Positions 1 to 10,242 of a stretch of DNA of 64,000 nucleotides are shown in pieces (position 1 is the stretch's first letter; each line of letters opens with the position of its first letter). The notes below the pieces were generated by a model, which saw nothing but the letters and a program-made list of their open reading frames with translations, ran no database searches and was not told the DNA's origin. The stretch is from Prostheceraeus crozeri (lineage: Eukaryota; Platyhelminthes; Polycladida; Euryleptidae), in contig CAJQUW010009311.1 of assembly GCA_907163375.1 (NCBI GenBank), positions 124,001 to 188,000 on the forward strand, in the 5' to 3' direction. Both the position numbers and the translations under genes were made by a program.

Positions 1-90
1 CGTCTTGACGCATTTAACCATCATGGTAGCAGTCTAGTGATTGAAGCGATTTCAGATATTCACATTCAAATTTCCATAAAGAAAAATTGA
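1..90 (+). CDS. C-terminal end of a stand-alone PolB N-terminal-domain-like protein (cut by window edge)
   Basis: Thirty codons read in frame from base 1 to a TGA at 88-90. They match the last residues of the 136-residue protein at 52903-53313 in copy R. Only the C-terminus is in the window. Its stop overlaps the start of the next gene, as in copy R. Confidence 0.7.
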   Translation, partial: RLDAFNHHGSSLVIEAISDIHIQISIKKN

Positions 91-416
91 AAATGCAGTG
101 GTACTTGATTGTAGCACAACTGGTTTTCGAGCTATGTCTGCTCACTCTCGAAGTATATTCCTTCTGTACATGTGTCTATTATTTAGAAAAGGCTAGCAAA
201 TTCATATCTTCAAAAAGACTTGCTATAGACATCAGTAACGGTGAAACTATGTGTTGTGATGTATGTAAATGAAAGGATGGAAATGAAAAGCGCATCTTCA
301 AGAGATGTAAGCATGCTGTTTGTCAACGCTGTTTCATACGTAATTGCATTCAACTTTGCAAATGTAACCACTGTGATATTGCTCATTTCGAGTGTCACTT
401 ATGCCGCAATAGTTAG
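87..416 (+). pseudogene. RING-like membrane protein, Polinton copy L
   Basis: Mate of 52577-52906 in copy R. A hydrophobic N-terminal segment (about residues 4-30) is followed by Cys/His pairs of a RING-type zinc finger. This copy is broken. See the copy R entry for the domain reading. Confidence 0.6.
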
Positions 417-467
417 TACCTATGCAAATGTGGTAAAGATAGGTTTTAGCAAAGACTAACACGGAAA

Positions 468-818
468 ATGGCGAAACGTAAAAGTCAAAAGTCTTCAAAG
501 TTTTCTTCAGCCATTCAAGCTCTCCGACGAATGAAAGCAAATTAGCGATACAATGCTATACGACATGCTAACGATAAATTCATTTGTGAAATTATTTCTC
601 ATGTGAGGAAGTTGAGGACGAAGAAATTAGCGCCAAAAGAACGAAAGTTACTTAAGCGATATGCTACGAAATTGCGTTTCATCTCCAATCCTAAAGTCAC
701 CCTTCAAAGAAAGAGGAAAACTTTAACACAAAAGGGCAGTTTCCTTTCAGCAATACTTCCAATGATAGCTCCTGCCGTGGGCAACCTATTGGGTAATATC
801 TTTGGCTCTAAGCGTTAA
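468..818 (+). pseudogene. Small basic protein with hydrophobic C-terminal tail, Polinton copy L
   Basis: Mate of 52169-52525 in copy R. The N-terminal part is rich in Lys and Arg. The tail is a hydrophobic, Gly-rich stretch ending in IFGSKR. This make-up recalls minor core or membrane-lytic virion proteins of adenovirus-like viruses, but I see no specific motif. The copy is broken. Confidence 0.55.
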
Positions 819-849
819 TTATGCAAATGTTGAATCTCAAAGTAATAAA

Positions 850-1467
850 ATGGATTTCAGACTTCAATGTGATAAAGTTCTGACTGTATCAGGTCCATCT
901 CATGCAGGTAAAACTGTTTTCACGCTGAATTTATTGAATAAAAGAAGGGAGTTGTTTAAGGAACCTATCAATCGAGTGATTTGGTGTTATGGTATTTATC
1001 AACCGTCATTGTTTCAGGAATTGCAAAGTCGCAACTTTATTCGTCATGAAGGAATTATTGCAGTGAATAAACTTCAGTCTAATGATGTTGTTGTATTGGA
1101 TGATTTATTAAAAGAAAGTAAGAATTCAAAAGATGTTACAGATATGTTCACTCGCGCAGCACACCATAAAAGGTGCTTTATCATCTATATCACACAAAAT
1201 TTGTTTCCTGATGGAAAAGAAGCTCGTACACGAAACCTGAATACACACTATTATGCTATTTTCAAGAATCCGCGAGATAAAAGTCAATTTGAAATTTTAG
1301 CGCGACAAGTTGCACCCAGAGGATCAAAAGCCTTAATTGAAATTTTTCAAGCAGCTACTGAAAAACCACACGGTTACTTATTCATTGACTTTACGCAAGA
1401 GTGTCCGGAAGAATTTAGATTTCGAAGTGATATTTTGAAAACTCCCATGATTATCTACAAACTATGA
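850..1467 (+). CDS. ATP: FtsK/HerA-type genome-packaging ATPase, copy L
   Basis: P-loop ATPase that in Polintons and related viruses is thought to drive DNA into the capsid. Walker A is GPSHAGKT near residue 18 and Walker B is VVVLDD near residue 80. A later ITQN segment fits the sensor region. At about 205 residues it is the usual size for this short packaging ATPase. I take the ATG at 850 as start because MDFRLQCDKV begins the part conserved with copy R; the frame is open back to 802. The stop overlaps the next gene by four bases, suggesting tight co-expression of the virion block. Confidence 0.9.
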   Translation: MDFRLQCDKVLTVSGPSHAGKTVFTLNLLNKRRELFKEPINRVIWCYGIYQPSLFQELQSRNFIRHEGIIAVNKLQSNDVVVLDDLLKESKNSKDVTDMFTRAAHHKRCFIIYITQNLFPDGKEARTRNLNTHYYAIFKNPRDKSQFEILARQVAPRGSKALIEIFQAATEKPHGYLFIDFTQECPEEFRFRSDILKTPMIIYKL

Positions 1468-2156
1468 GTTCTTATTCTCGCATGATTGTTATTCCTCAGG
1501 ATGAATATGTACAATTGACTGCCATGCAGCAAGTAAAGCAACCTCTTGCAAATCAAATGTATAGGAAAGAAATAGATTATCAGCAAAATGTTCACATCAA
1601 AGATCCACATCGTGCTGTATTATTACAATCGGAAACTGTTGAGCAATTAAAAAACTTGAAGAATAAGATGCGTGACTCTGTATCGACTGCTACACCTTTA
1701 GCATCTCGCGCACATGCCATATCTCTTTTCAACAGTATTGAGCCCCATCTCAATGTAAATGATAGAGGAGAAATCATTACAGATGAAAATAAAGTGATTG
1801 ATGCTTCACGTTATGAAGACTTGATTCAGTATGCGACACGTAGAAAGCGTCGTCAGGGCTATGTTCCACCTGGTTGGACATACTTTCTTAAACTATTGAA
1901 AAAGCATAATGTACCAAAATTTGCTTTGAATAATGAGACATTGAAAGAACTTGATTCAACAGTGGCTACTGCTCCAATGCTTCAGACGATGAAAATGCCA
2001 ACAAATTGGTTTAAGACGTCACCTGCTACATCCCCTCCCACACTCACTAAGCAAACAAGAGGAAGAACTCGACGTAGATCTACATCGCCACTAAAACTAG
2101 CAAAAGGAAAACGTAAAACAGCTCCTCCCAGGAAATACATGTTCTCAGACTATTAA
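1464..2156 (+). CDS. Polinton protein of unknown function, 230 aa, copy L
   Basis: I do not recognise a domain. The protein is hydrophilic, helical in its first 100 residues and strongly basic at the C-terminus, with an RGRTRRRSTSP stretch and a Pro-rich ending. It lies between the ATPase and the integrase in both copies and is nearly identical in them (mate 50833-51525). Position and basic tail suggest a virion or DNA-associated protein; this is inference. Confidence 0.8.
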   Translation: MSSYSRMIVIPQDEYVQLTAMQQVKQPLANQMYRKEIDYQQNVHIKDPHRAVLLQSETVEQLKNLKNKMRDSVSTATPLASRAHAISLFNSIEPHLNVNDRGEIITDENKVIDASRYEDLIQYATRRKRRQGYVPPGWTYFLKLLKKHNVPKFALNNETLKELDSTVATAPMLQTMKMPTNWFKTSPATSPPTLTKQTRGRTRRRSTSPLKLAKGKRKTAPPRKYMFSDY

Positions 2157-2157
2157 T

Positions 2158-2367
2158 ATGAAGCAGATGTGTTGCTTGCCATGTAATGAGCCGCCAGAGG
2201 TGAATGTCGTTGTCACTTGCACTTGCTGCGCCAGCTCTCACAATGAAACCCCTAAGCAATGTGAACACGATCGCAAACCCGCTAAATGCTGCAGTTGTTG
2301 TAAATGTAGAAAGTCAAGAAAACAAAAAGATGAGAAGGAGGAAAAAGAGTCAGCCGTCATCGACTGA
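2158..2367 (+). CDS. Small Cys-rich protein overlapping the integrase frame, copy L
   Basis: Sixty-nine residues with about 14 Cys, many in CC, CxC and CxxC patterns (CCSCCKCRK), then a Lys/Glu-rich tail. It starts one base after the upstream stop and overlaps the integrase open frame in another frame. Nearly the same peptide is open at 50622-50831 in copy R. A metal-binding role is likely from Cys density; function unknown. Confidence 0.5.
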   Translation: MKQMCCLPCNEPPEVNVVVTCTCCASSHNETPKQCEHDRKPAKCCSCCKCRKSRKQKDEKEEKESAVID

Positions 2368-3418
2368 ACGTTTGAAGTCAATCTATTATGATGTAAAACA
2401 TCCGGCAGGATTTGCATCTATCAAGAAATTATCAAAAGCGAGTGGTCTTCCACAATCACAAGTGAAACGATGGTTAAAGGGTCAGGCTACCTATACACTC
2501 CACAAACAAGCGAAAAAGAAGTACCGCACCCGCCATTATATTGTTCATGACATCGATGAACAGTGGCAAGCAGATTTGTGCGATGTCGCCTCCATTTCAA
2601 AACATAACTCGGGCAATAATTTTATTTTAACCGTCATTGATATTTTCTCGCGTTATGCGTGGGCTCAACCTTTAAAAACTAAAGAAGGGAAAGGAGTAGC
2701 AAAAGCATTCCAAACAATTTTTCGAGAAGGCCGCATTCCAAAAAGAATTCAGAGTGATCAAGGAAAAGAGTTTGAAAATCAGCATGTGAGAAGATTATTT
2801 GAGAGGCATGACATTGAGTTGTTTAGTTTAAAGAGTGCTTATAAAGCTGCACTCGTTGAACGTTTTAATCGCACATTAAAAAATCGCTTGTGGCGACATT
2901 TTACTGCCAACTTGACACAAAATTGGACAAAGGTTCTACAAGATACACTCCATGCCTACAATCACTCTATCCATCGTTCTATTGGACTCAGACCAGTAGA
3001 TGTAAATGCTGACAATGTAGATAAAGTGCGCGAATCATTCCAACGTAAACGCACTCATGTGAAAAGTGATGTGAAAATTGGTGATAAAGTTCGTATCTCA
3101 AAAGTGAAAAGTGTTTTTGCTAAAGGGTACCTTCCGAATTGGACAGAGGAGGTATTTACAGTATCAAGGATTAATCAAAAAGACTCTCCGACCACCTACA
3201 AGTTGAAAGATTACGATAATGAAGAAATTGAGGGTAGCTTTTACCGCGATGAGATTGAGGTAGTCACTGAAAGTGAAACATATTTGGTAGAGAAAATCAT
3301 TCGATGTAAAAAACGACAAGGTGAAGAATGGTGTCTTGTTAAATGGACTGGTTATCCTTCAAGTATGAACTCTTGGATGCGTCGTGCCGACATCTTTCAT
3401 CTAAGTGATCGACAGTGA
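2204..3418 (+). CDS. INT: Retroviral-type (RVE) integrase with C-terminal chromodomain, copy L
   Basis: Catalyses element insertion, giving the 6-bp target duplications of Polintons. In order: a basic start, a helix-turn-helix-like region (KLSKASGLPQSQVKRWLKG), the RVE core with first Asp in QWQADLCD, second Asp in RIQSDQGKEF and Glu in LVERFNRTLKN, then an SH3-like part and a chromodomain (YLVEKII..VKWTGYP..NSW) whose aromatic cage looks present. The frame is open from 2204, but the likely start is the Met at 2330, because upstream codons overlap the Cys-rich gene. Mate at 49571-50785. Confidence 0.93.
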   Translation: MSLSLALAAPALTMKPLSNVNTIANPLNAAVVVNVESQENKKMRRRKKSQPSSTERLKSIYYDVKHPAGFASIKKLSKASGLPQSQVKRWLKGQATYTLHKQAKKKYRTRHYIVHDIDEQWQADLCDVASISKHNSGNNFILTVIDIFSRYAWAQPLKTKEGKGVAKAFQTIFREGRIPKRIQSDQGKEFENQHVRRLFERHDIELFSLKSAYKAALVERFNRTLKNRLWRHFTANLTQNWTKVLQDTLHAYNHSIHRSIGLRPVDVNADNVDKVRESFQRKRTHVKSDVKIGDKVRISKVKSVFAKGYLPNWTEEVFTVSRINQKDSPTTYKLKDYDNEEIEGSFYRDEIEVVTESETYLVEKIIRCKKRQGEEWCLVKWTGYPSSMNSWMRRADIFHLSDRQ

Positions 3419-3459
3419 TTCATGCAAAGTTGTAACTAACAATGTTTAGGGTTTGAGCT

Positions 3460-3915
3460 ATGAATCCAACTGCCTCATTTTATTCACGACCCTCCTATGT
3501 AAGTGGTGGAGGACAAATTTACATCGGCGCTCGCCGCCAACGTGGAGGTAGCATACTTGGTGCACTGAACTCTGTTGTAGCACCTCTCATATCCAATGTC
3601 GGTAGATCTTTAAAACGAAATGTTTTAAGTAATGCCGTTGGCTTTGCTGGTGATGTTGCTAGTGATCTTTCCAGAGGTAGAAGTTTTAAGAGCAGTTTGT
3701 TGAATCGTGGGAAGGAACGCGGTTTAAAAACATTGAAGCAGACCTTTGCTGGTGTTACTCAAGGAAAGAAATCACCTAAACGAATGAATAAAGGAAGGAG
3801 GAAACATCGCGGAGCTGGTAAGGTGCGATCTTCAGTCAAAAGGCATTCACGCAAACGTCGTAGAGGCTCTAATCATTCATCAGGCGCTAAACGACGACGC
3901 TGCTATAACTTCTAA
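3460..3915 (+). CDS. Small basic virion-like protein, 151 aa, copy L
   Basis: Gly/Tyr-rich N-terminus (YVSGGGQIYIGARRQRGG), a short amphipathic middle and a C-terminal third packed with Arg and Lys (RKHRGAGK, SRKRRRGS). Size and make-up resemble adenovirus core/minor capsid proteins such as pVI or pX. It sits two bases before the capsid gene, which supports a virion role. Assignment to a named family is not possible by eye. Confidence 0.7.
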   Translation: MNPTASFYSRPSYVSGGGQIYIGARRQRGGSILGALNSVVAPLISNVGRSLKRNVLSNAVGFAGDVASDLSRGRSFKSSLLNRGKERGLKTLKQTFAGVTQGKKSPKRMNKGRRKHRGAGKVRSSVKRHSRKRRRGSNHSSGAKRRRCYNF

Positions 3916-3917
3916 TC

Positions 3918-5195
3918 ATGGAGTGTAAAACTTCCGGTTTTTGTTTGTTCGATCAGCAAGCCATACAGACAGATATTCTTAGTTCAAGTATTGTAGATTA
4001 TCATCCTCGAACAGCTGAGAATGCTGGCCCCATTGAATTTGTTATTCCTGGTGGTAGTGATGACTACATAGATTTGAGTTATGCGATGCTTGATTTGAGG
4101 TTTAGAATTCAGCAAGCAGATGGAACTGCTATTGACGATGCACATAAAGTTGGACTGAACAATTTACCATTGACTACATTACTTCGCGATGTTTCTCTAA
4201 CGATTGGAGAGCAGTAGGTGGAAGGTGGTCAAAGCGATTATCCCTATAAATCATATTTCAATCATGTATCACAGTTTCATCCAGCAGCACAAAAAAGTCA
4301 TATGGAAGCCATGGGATGGTACAGAGATGAAGCAGGAAAATTTGATGTTGAAACAAACAGTGGCTTTGTAAAGCGATCTGCTATGATTAAAGATAGTAAA
4401 GTATGTCAGCTATATGGTCCGCTGAATTTAGACTTCTTTAGACAGTCAAAGTTTTTACTCTGTAATACCAGCATGCGACTCAAGCTGACATTGAATAAGC
4501 CTGAATTTGCGCTGAATGCATTTGCTAAAGTTGACAATTTTAGAATTCATGTGGAAGATATTGCACTTTACATTCGTCGAGTAGTACCGAATCCAAGTGT
4601 CATTAGAGGGCATGCTGAAGGCTTTAACCGCCAAAATGCCATTTACCCCGTTCAGCATACAAAGCTTCTCACCTTTACAATTCCGAAAGATCAAAAGAGT
4701 TTCATGAAAGATGGCCTCTTCCCATCGGAAGCACCGAAGCTCCTCATGGTGGCAATGGTTGAAAATGATGCATTTAATGGTAATATAAAGAAGAATCCTT
4801 TCAATTTTAAACACAATCAGTTAAGTGAAATTGCTTTACGTGTAAATGGTGTGAGTCATCCTGGTCCACCCTACAAACCAGATTTTGCTTCGGATCAATT
4901 TATGCGCAGTTATGTTGATTTTATGGATGTCTTTGGCTTTTACAATACGGATGACACCAACGGACTGACTATGAAAGAGTTTAAGAGTGGATATACTATT
5001 TATGCATTTGATTTGACTGCTGACAGCGATATTAGTGTACCCTATCGTCAAGCGAACGTGCCTCATAATATTCGTTTGGATTTGACGTTCAAAAGAACAC
5101 TACCTGAGACGATCAATGTATTAATTTATGCAGTCTTCGATTCAAATATTGAAATTACAAAGTATCGTGACGTGATTCTTCAGTATAATCGTTAA
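3918..5195 (+). pseudogene. MCP: Major capsid protein (double jelly-roll hexon type), copy L
   Basis: Mate of 47794-49071. It matches the invertebrate Polinton capsid family often listed as F54H12.2-like: an N-terminal DxxSSxxxYxPR region, then ADGT, then long beta-rich segments. Encoded just before the protease, the usual pairing. This copy is broken. Confidence 0.8.
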
Positions 5196-5656
5196 TGAGT
5201 TGGTTGACTGCTGACGATATTAAGACTAAAGTGCAGCGTAATGCAGACGAAGCGACGTTGAAATCTTTCGATAATGTCTATTCACTCGATACCTTACCAC
5301 CTGCAGTAAATCACTATCCCATCTTTATTGTGCTAAACACTCATTCGCAGAATTTAGGCGGTGAGCATTGGAAAGCGATCTTTATTGGAGAAGACCGACG
5401 TGGTGAACTATTTGACTCTCTTGCTCAACCTCCAAATATACCAACACAGTAGTGGTTGAGAAAACATACGCGTCAATATCCGCGAAATGAACGCATACTA
5501 CAACATCCACTTTCATCAACGTGTGGTGCTTTTGTACTGTACTTCATCTTAAAACGTTTACATGTATCTCGATTTGTATCTGTTATTCAAAACTTTTCAT
5601 GTAATCCATCCTCTAATGAAAAAATGATTTGTAAGTTCTATCATGATTTGAAATAA
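5195..5656 (+). pseudogene. PRO: Adenain-like cysteine protease, copy L
   Basis: Mate of 47333-47794. Ulp1/adenain-type maturation protease with His in GGEHW, Asp in LFDSLAQ and Cys in SSTCGAF. Its start overlaps the capsid stop (TAATG). A polyadenylation signal follows at once and overlaps that of the convergent TBP-like gene. This copy is broken. Confidence 0.85.
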
Positions 5657-5682
5657 AAACATCATGTTGGAAAAATTGTTTT

Positions 5683-6228
5683 TTATTTTACAATCCGCTG
5701 GGTACGTACATACTCAATGAGATAGTCTAGGATCACATTTGCTTGTACATGAGATTTTAGTCCAGTAATGATCACTTTACTATTATGAAAGATTGCCACA
5801 TGCACAGGTAACCAACAACTAATGAGAGCTGCAGGAAAAAGTTCGGGTTCATAACACAAATTGTAACTGCTGGTACGAATCTTCAAAAATGATAGACTGT
5901 CACTCAATTGAGTAGAGATCACCATATTGTCCACAGTCAGATTCGACATCACACACCTCTCCCTCTTCCATATCCGACGTAGTAGTCTTTGCAGCTCTAA
6001 GCGCATTGACTGCGCCGATGAATGAGAAAGGGCGCCGAGAATCTGTACAGTCCCATTTGGGAAGAGTTGAAGATTCCGTGAATTGTTCATCTTCACCACT
6101 AACATTTGAGGACGGCCCGGGTAATACTTGCTGTTTGGAAGGTATTGGTGTAATGTTGTGAGATCGATTTTGGTGTAGAGTCTGAAGCGACGGAGAATGT
6201 TGACGATGGTGTAGCGATGGCGCTTCAT
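5683..6228 (-). CDS. TATA-binding-protein-like factor, copy L
   Basis: Same protein as 46761-47306 in copy R, where the evidence is given in full. This frame is open over both TBP half-repeats, with NMV, YEPELFP and the FHNSKVIITG strand pair. In this copy it is continuous with the PC4-like frame upstream. It is convergent to the protease gene. Confidence 0.85.
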   Translation of the reverse strand: MKRHRYTIVNILRRFRLYTKIDLTTLHQYLPNSKYYPGRPQMLVVKMNNSRNLQLFPNGTVQILGALSHSSAQSMRLELQRLLRRIWKRERCVMSNLTVDNMVISTQLSDSLSFLKIRTSSYNLCYEPELFPAALISCWLPVHVAIFHNSKVIITGLKSHVQANVILDYLIEYVRTQRIVK

Positions 6229-6549
6229 GATGAAAGAATGAGTAAATTGAGCGATGCACCTTCCTTTTATACTTTCCCAACTACCTTGATGAAATGTGAA
6301 GTTAGTATGAAGTTGGGAATGATAGAGTTGAATTCGCCGATTGTTGACGCGCAACCAGAGGCGATTTCCAATACGTGAATGTCTTTTCATATAGAAGTAT
6401 TTCAAATCCTTCATGATATGATGTAGAGATTGAAAATAACGATAAGATAAAGCAAACTCTCTTCTCACATTTCCAGTTGAATCTTTGAAATAGACGTTTC
6501 GATCATGATCCGTTTCAATACGTTGTAGGGAATCTAATTTCCAACTCAT
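6229..6549 (-). CDS. PC4-like protein B, copy L
   Basis: Mate of 46439-46765. It begins MSWKLDSLQRIETD and carries two similar halves, each with a beta-rich start and an L..(R/N)xFxxL or SWE helix start. These resemble the PC4/p15 coactivator fold. It sits directly upstream of the TBP-like gene on the same strand. Confidence 0.5.
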
Positions 6550-6571
6550 GGTGCGTGGTAGTCATGTCTGA

Positions 6572-6928
6572 TTAAGATTTGCATAGTAGGGAGATGAACT
6601 CACGACGAATAAATGTCATGATGGGGCGATGTATGTATCTTCTATACTTCTCCCAATTGTATTTGCGAAATGAGAAACAGTTTGTGGAATGAGAATGGCA
6701 GATTTGAATTTCATTTCTGTAATGTTGAAGCCAAACTTGATCACCCAAGGAGATGAATCTTAATGTTTCAAAATATTCCAAATCCCTCATGATATCATTG
6801 AGGTTGACAAATTGTCGCCATGTTAATGTAATACCTCTTGAAGTATGACCATGAGAATTTTTGAAGTGTACGTTTCCATCACGATCAACTCTGATATATT
6901 ATAGAGAGTCGAAAATCCAAGTCTTCAT
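6572..6928 (-). pseudogene. PC4-like protein A, copy L
   Basis: Mate of 46060-46416, starting MKTWILDSL. Clearly a paralogue of PC4-like protein B. The copy is broken. See the copy R entry. Confidence 0.55.
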
Positions 6929-6963
6929 GATGTTATGCAAAGCCGCAGATCAGCAATATAAAA

Positions 6964-8377
6964 ATGTCATTTTATCATATTTTGCTTAGCAATGCGGCTA
7001 CAAAGAGATTTGCCAGTAATCGAGTAATCTAGTAATCGAGCCGCACTCTTTTCTACTCCCATTGATCATGCACAACAGCTAAATGGAAATTGGGAAGTGG
7101 GTGTCACTCAACTTGTTTATAGCAACTGTGTCTATACTTTTGATCATGAGGTGATGACTATTAATATGAGACGTACAGCTGCTTACCAATGTGAAAAGGG
7201 GTGCCGAGTATACATTCCACAGTGGCCAAAGAAAGATCTCTTATCATGTAAAAAGTTTATATATGATTTCTTGAATAAAGCGTGTAAACATATTGTCCAA
7301 TTTACTCCGCACAATGATGATTATACTTATGTACATCATGTAGTTGAGAAAGATTGGATTGTTGGTTTAAGTCCAAGTTTAAGAAATGATTTAGGTTACC
7401 TCGCTAGCGCCTTAACAAGCTATGATAATTTTAACGTTAATTACCACATAAGTGGTCATAAACAGTTAATATATCGAGAGGAAGCTTATTATGTAGATCT
7501 CATTCCAAGAAATGAGAAGACGTTGGTGAAGAAGATTGTGATTAAGCCAAGAAAGACAAACATGACTCCTGAAACATTATTGAAGAAATTTAATTATCTC
7601 CTTCGAGTTGATGGTAAACAAGTGGCAACATTGACTTATATCAAATCATCTAATCATATTGCAATAAGTAAATTAAATGATGATGATCTAGTATTAGTTT
7701 GTTCAAAAGATTTTCATCAGTTCTTACGACATCGTTCTGCAGCTGTTCATGGAAAATCTGATATGCAACATTTACCATGTGAAAGGTCAAATCAATTTGA
7801 TACAGAGTGGACCGTATCTTTATACAGAAAGTGTGTAGAGCCTTTAGGTGGTATCTTACATGAAACAAGAGTGTTGATGCCTCGCATTATTACTTCGGTT
7901 AAATTGGTTGTAGATTATTTAAATGAAGTGATTAATGAGCAACATATTTCATTTTCTGAAAAAGAAGGTGTTTTGTCTCTCACTATAAGTGGAAAAGGTA
8001 TTGAACTAATTATGGATAAAACTCTAATGGACATTTTGGGTTTTGACCAAAATATCTTTAAAAGTGGTACTGTAACCAAAGCTAGCGCAGACATGTAGCT
8101 ATCGCGTCGTATTAACTATTTTCAGATATATTCCAATATTGGTGAAGATGTACGTGTGGGAGATGTTGAAGCTCCATTTCTAGCAATGATACCATACCAG
8201 CCAAAAAGCTGCAGTATTTTATCTGAGCATACTTTCAAGGAAGTGCATTATACAAAGCTGAAATCAAACTACATCCCACAAATTGATATTGCCATTTATG
8301 ACGATGCTGGTGCGTTGATTCCTTTTCATAAAGATGCTGTGACAAGTATCACACTCCATTTCCGAATGAAGAGTTAA
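6964..8377 (+). pseudogene. Large putative virion protein A (LPSN/LHFR family), copy L
   Basis: Mate of 44627-46024. The start MSFYHILLSN, the phrase NGNWEVGV and the C-terminal block ending LHFRMKS mark a family commonly carried by invertebrate Polintons and thought to be structural. This copy is broken. It is followed within ten bases by its paralogue. Confidence 0.7.
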
Positions 8378-8386
8378 TGCAAAAGT

Positions 8387-9937
8387 ATGCTAATATATTT
8401 TTCCAATGTGAATAATATGGAAAGTGAAAATAAGGACTCGTTTCTAATCTACTTACCCAGTAATGCTTCTATGAATAAATTTCCCAAAAATAAACCATCA
8501 GACTATCGAGTAGAATTAAATCGGCCACTGCATTTAGAAGGTGAATGGGAGGTTGGCGTTTCTAGTATTTGCTATGATAGCAATATTCAGAATGTGAATG
8601 ATTTGGAAGAAATGATATTGACTCCTCGCACCCATGATGGAATAACGATGAATAATGCATTTCAATTCCCATACAATTTAACATCAGATGGAAAGTGGAA
8701 CTATGAATGGATTCAGATAAAATCAGATTCTTATGAACCATTTGGGAATGAGAAAATTATTAAGGCATTCAACAGTGGTAATACTTCCATCATGAAGAAT
8801 AAAACTCAGAAAGCTTATGAGTTTACTATCTCTCATTGGAGTGGGAGACAGTTCCTCCGCTTTCATTCTTTTACTAAAGGTCTTACGCTGAGGTTGGATA
8901 ATGAATTCTATCCACATCTTGGTTTTGGTCATGGACTACATCTAACGTCAATTGCTACTGCAAATGTTAAAAAAGTTTATTCAAATCGAATCAACAAATT
9001 TCATTATAGATTTAAAATATTTGATGAAGATGTTGTAGAATGCGAAGAACGCATCATTTTGAAAAAGCGTGGTGTTCAACCTTTATCACTTATTGAGTTA
9101 GTAAAACGATGGAATGAGACTGTGGGTAAGAAGTATGGAGAGAAAATTATGGCGGACAAGAATAAGTTGGTTATTCAGAAATATAATGACAAACTTACAG
9201 TTTATTTCTCTCCAACCTTGCGTCATTTTCTAAGACATTATACACCTATTATTGGAAGCGGTGTGGTGTATGCTTCTCATGAATATCACACTAAAGCTGA
9301 TTCAGTTAATGATGAATGGTGGGTGGACATCTATGGCGATCGCATCAAGAAAATTTACCAGTCTTATGAAGAATCTAAAGTTGCTATCAATATAATGCCG
9401 CGTCTATATCATACAGTTGAAAGCTTCATTCATGTAGTAAATCCTTATATACAACAGAAGTTGAAGCATGTGATGAAAAGTAAATATGATGTAAAGACAC
9501 ACCACATTTCGTTTTCAATTGAAAATCAACGCGTTGTTCTGAAACTGGGTGATGACATTCAATGTCAATTGAGTAAAAATCTGAAGAAACTCTTTGGTTT
9601 TTCAATGCTACAAACAGTGTTTACTGCTGCGCATACGATTGGTATAGAAACACCAATGACACTTGATAAACATGAACAGCACCTTTACATTCAAAGTGAT
9701 TTGATTCTACCTATTTCTGTTGGTGAGAAAAAAGAATACATTTTACGTGATTTCATTCATGATAAAGACGCTTCATATGGAATAGTCGAGAAGATGTTTG
9801 AATCTATTTTCTATCATCCCGTCATCAAACAAACTATACCCTCTATTGCTATCAAAATTACCAATGGTTTACAAGAGTGCATCCACGTGAAAGATACTAA
9901 ATCCCTCATAACGTTAGTGTTTCGGAAAACAAAGTGA
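8387..9937 (+). CDS. Large putative virion protein B (paralogue of A), copy L
   Basis: 516 residues. The N-terminus has FLIYLPSNASMNKFPKN and then LEGEWEVGVSSICY, the same layout as protein A, so the two genes arose by duplication. The likely start is the Met at 8417, since MESENKDSF aligns with other family starts. The C-terminus ends in a short beta-type phrase (LITLVFRKTK) like the LHFR of protein A. Probable capsid-associated protein; penton or spike is a guess from family context. Mate 43067-44617. Confidence 0.7.
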   Translation: MLIYFSNVNNMESENKDSFLIYLPSNASMNKFPKNKPSDYRVELNRPLHLEGEWEVGVSSICYDSNIQNVNDLEEMILTPRTHDGITMNNAFQFPYNLTSDGKWNYEWIQIKSDSYEPFGNEKIIKAFNSGNTSIMKNKTQKAYEFTISHWSGRQFLRFHSFTKGLTLRLDNEFYPHLGFGHGLHLTSIATANVKKVYSNRINKFHYRFKIFDEDVVECEERIILKKRGVQPLSLIELVKRWNETVGKKYGEKIMADKNKLVIQKYNDKLTVYFSPTLRHFLRHYTPIIGSGVVYASHEYHTKADSVNDEWWVDIYGDRIKKIYQSYEESKVAINIMPRLYHTVESFIHVVNPYIQQKLKHVMKSKYDVKTHHISFSIENQRVVLKLGDDIQCQLSKNLKKLFGFSMLQTVFTAAHTIGIETPMTLDKHEQHLYIQSDLILPISVGEKKEYILRDFIHDKDASYGIVEKMFESIFYHPVIKQTIPSIAIKITNGLQECIHVKDTKSLITLVFRKTK

Positions 9938-10085
9938 AGTCTTTATACAACATTTATTGAAATATGTACATGAATGTGAAGCAATAGACTTTATACAACA
10001 TCCACTGAAAATATATACATGAGCGCACTTCAATAAACATTGCTATATACAAAAAGTCTTTTTACTTCGTGAAGGGTAGAAATAT

Positions 10086-10240
10086 ACAGGGATAGGAAAA
10101 ATGTCTTTCAGTGGAAAAGTCATCACATGGGGAATGTACAGATGTGGACACATATTCACAAGGAGAAAACAATCTCATGCGATACATAAAACAACAATGT
10201 TTATCTACAGAAATCAACATCAAAATACTAAGTTAAGGAT
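10086..10240 (+). other. Relic C2H2 zinc-finger fragment, copy L
   Basis: A short stretch resembling one zinc finger of the PolB N-terminus at DNA level (GGACACATATTCACAAGGA), on the opposite strand just beyond the PolB 3' end. A TCTTTCAG splice-acceptor-like phrase precedes it. The same relic is at 42928-43020 in copy R. Confidence 0.35.
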
Positions 10241-10242
10241 GA

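Noticed and set aside
4455-4814. 119-codon - strand frame, also seen in copy R
   Set aside because: Antisense shadow of the capsid gene, conserved only because the capsid gene is.
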